A DNA stretch of 64,000 bases, from contig NZ_CP089985.1 of NCBI RefSeq assembly GCF_021390155.1, positions 1,189,001-1,253,000 on the forward strand. Reading direction: 5' to 3'. A program made the position numbers and the translations under genes. The notes under the pieces were generated by a model. It had not been told where the DNA came from. It worked only from the letters and a program-made list of their open reading frames with translations, and ran no database searches. This document shows positions 63,974-64,000 of the stretch, piece after piece. The stretch comes from Pseudomonas sp. HN11 (lineage in GTDB: Bacteria; Pseudomonadota; Gammaproteobacteria; Pseudomonadales; Pseudomonadaceae). Position 1 is the stretch's first letter, and each line of letters opens with the position of its first letter.

Positions 63974-64000
63974 GCCAGAATCGAGGTACAAAAAACCGGC

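Overview
The window is a GC-rich, densely coding stretch of a Pseudomonas chromosome, most likely from the P. fluorescens group. I base this on the gene set (aat/aau acidic amino acid uptake, glpFKRD with glpM, argF, bfr/bfd, OpgC), on the characteristic REP doublet at 42741-42827, and on gene order: glpM-aauRS-aatPMQJ-glpDRKF-ybaK-ABC-argF-molybdoenzyme-grxD-bfr-bfd-prx matches what I remember of the Pseudomonas core genome. I saw no rRNA, tRNA or CRISPR. The only mobile element is one intact-looking IS3-family insertion (60909-62221).

Layout. 1-14 kb is accessory: the 3' part of a large toxin-like gene, an atypical class A penicillin-binding protein, a ProY-type permease with a structured leader, and a 2171-residue protein ending in leucine-rich repeats and an NEL-type E3 ubiquitin ligase domain, downstream of an OpgC-like membrane protein. 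15-20 kb is a nitrogen-type module: a LuxR regulator with an FMN glutamate-synthase-like protein, divergent from a RamA-like amidase and an APC permease. A zinc-free L31 paralogue follows, behind a Zur-box-like palindrome. 20-28 kb is a signalling block: two histidine kinases, a di-haem peroxidase, a receiver-GGDEF-EAL protein and a receiver-HD-GYP protein with a degenerate metal site. 28-35 kb holds metR, hydrolases, a FrnE-like protein, a ureohydrolase-fold enzyme with a paired SMR-like transporter behind a near-consensus sigma-54 promoter, a desaturase and a MipA/OmpV porin-like protein.

35.4-42.7 kb is the most interesting region. Six tightly overlapping genes (MtnX-like phosphatase, class III aminotransferase, alpha/beta hydrolase, FemAB/BioF2-like acyltransferase, sensor kinase, NtrC-type regulator) follow a -24/-12 sigma-54 promoter with two inverted repeats upstream, in the place expected for activator sites. 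It looks like a self-regulated small-molecule pathway that I cannot match to a described one.

42.8-64 kb is core metabolism. The AauSR two-component system sits with the AatJQMP transporter, whose upstream region has a perfect TTCGG-N4-CCGAA box and a sigma-54 promoter. Glycerol uptake and catabolism (glpF, glpK, glpR, glpD) follows, then ybaK, an orphan FbpC-like ATPase coupled to argF, an orphan molybdopterin oxidoreductase, grxD, the IS, a bacterioferritin that keeps its haem ligand but has lost three ferroxidase ligands, Fur-box-preceded bfd, and a 2-Cys peroxiredoxin.
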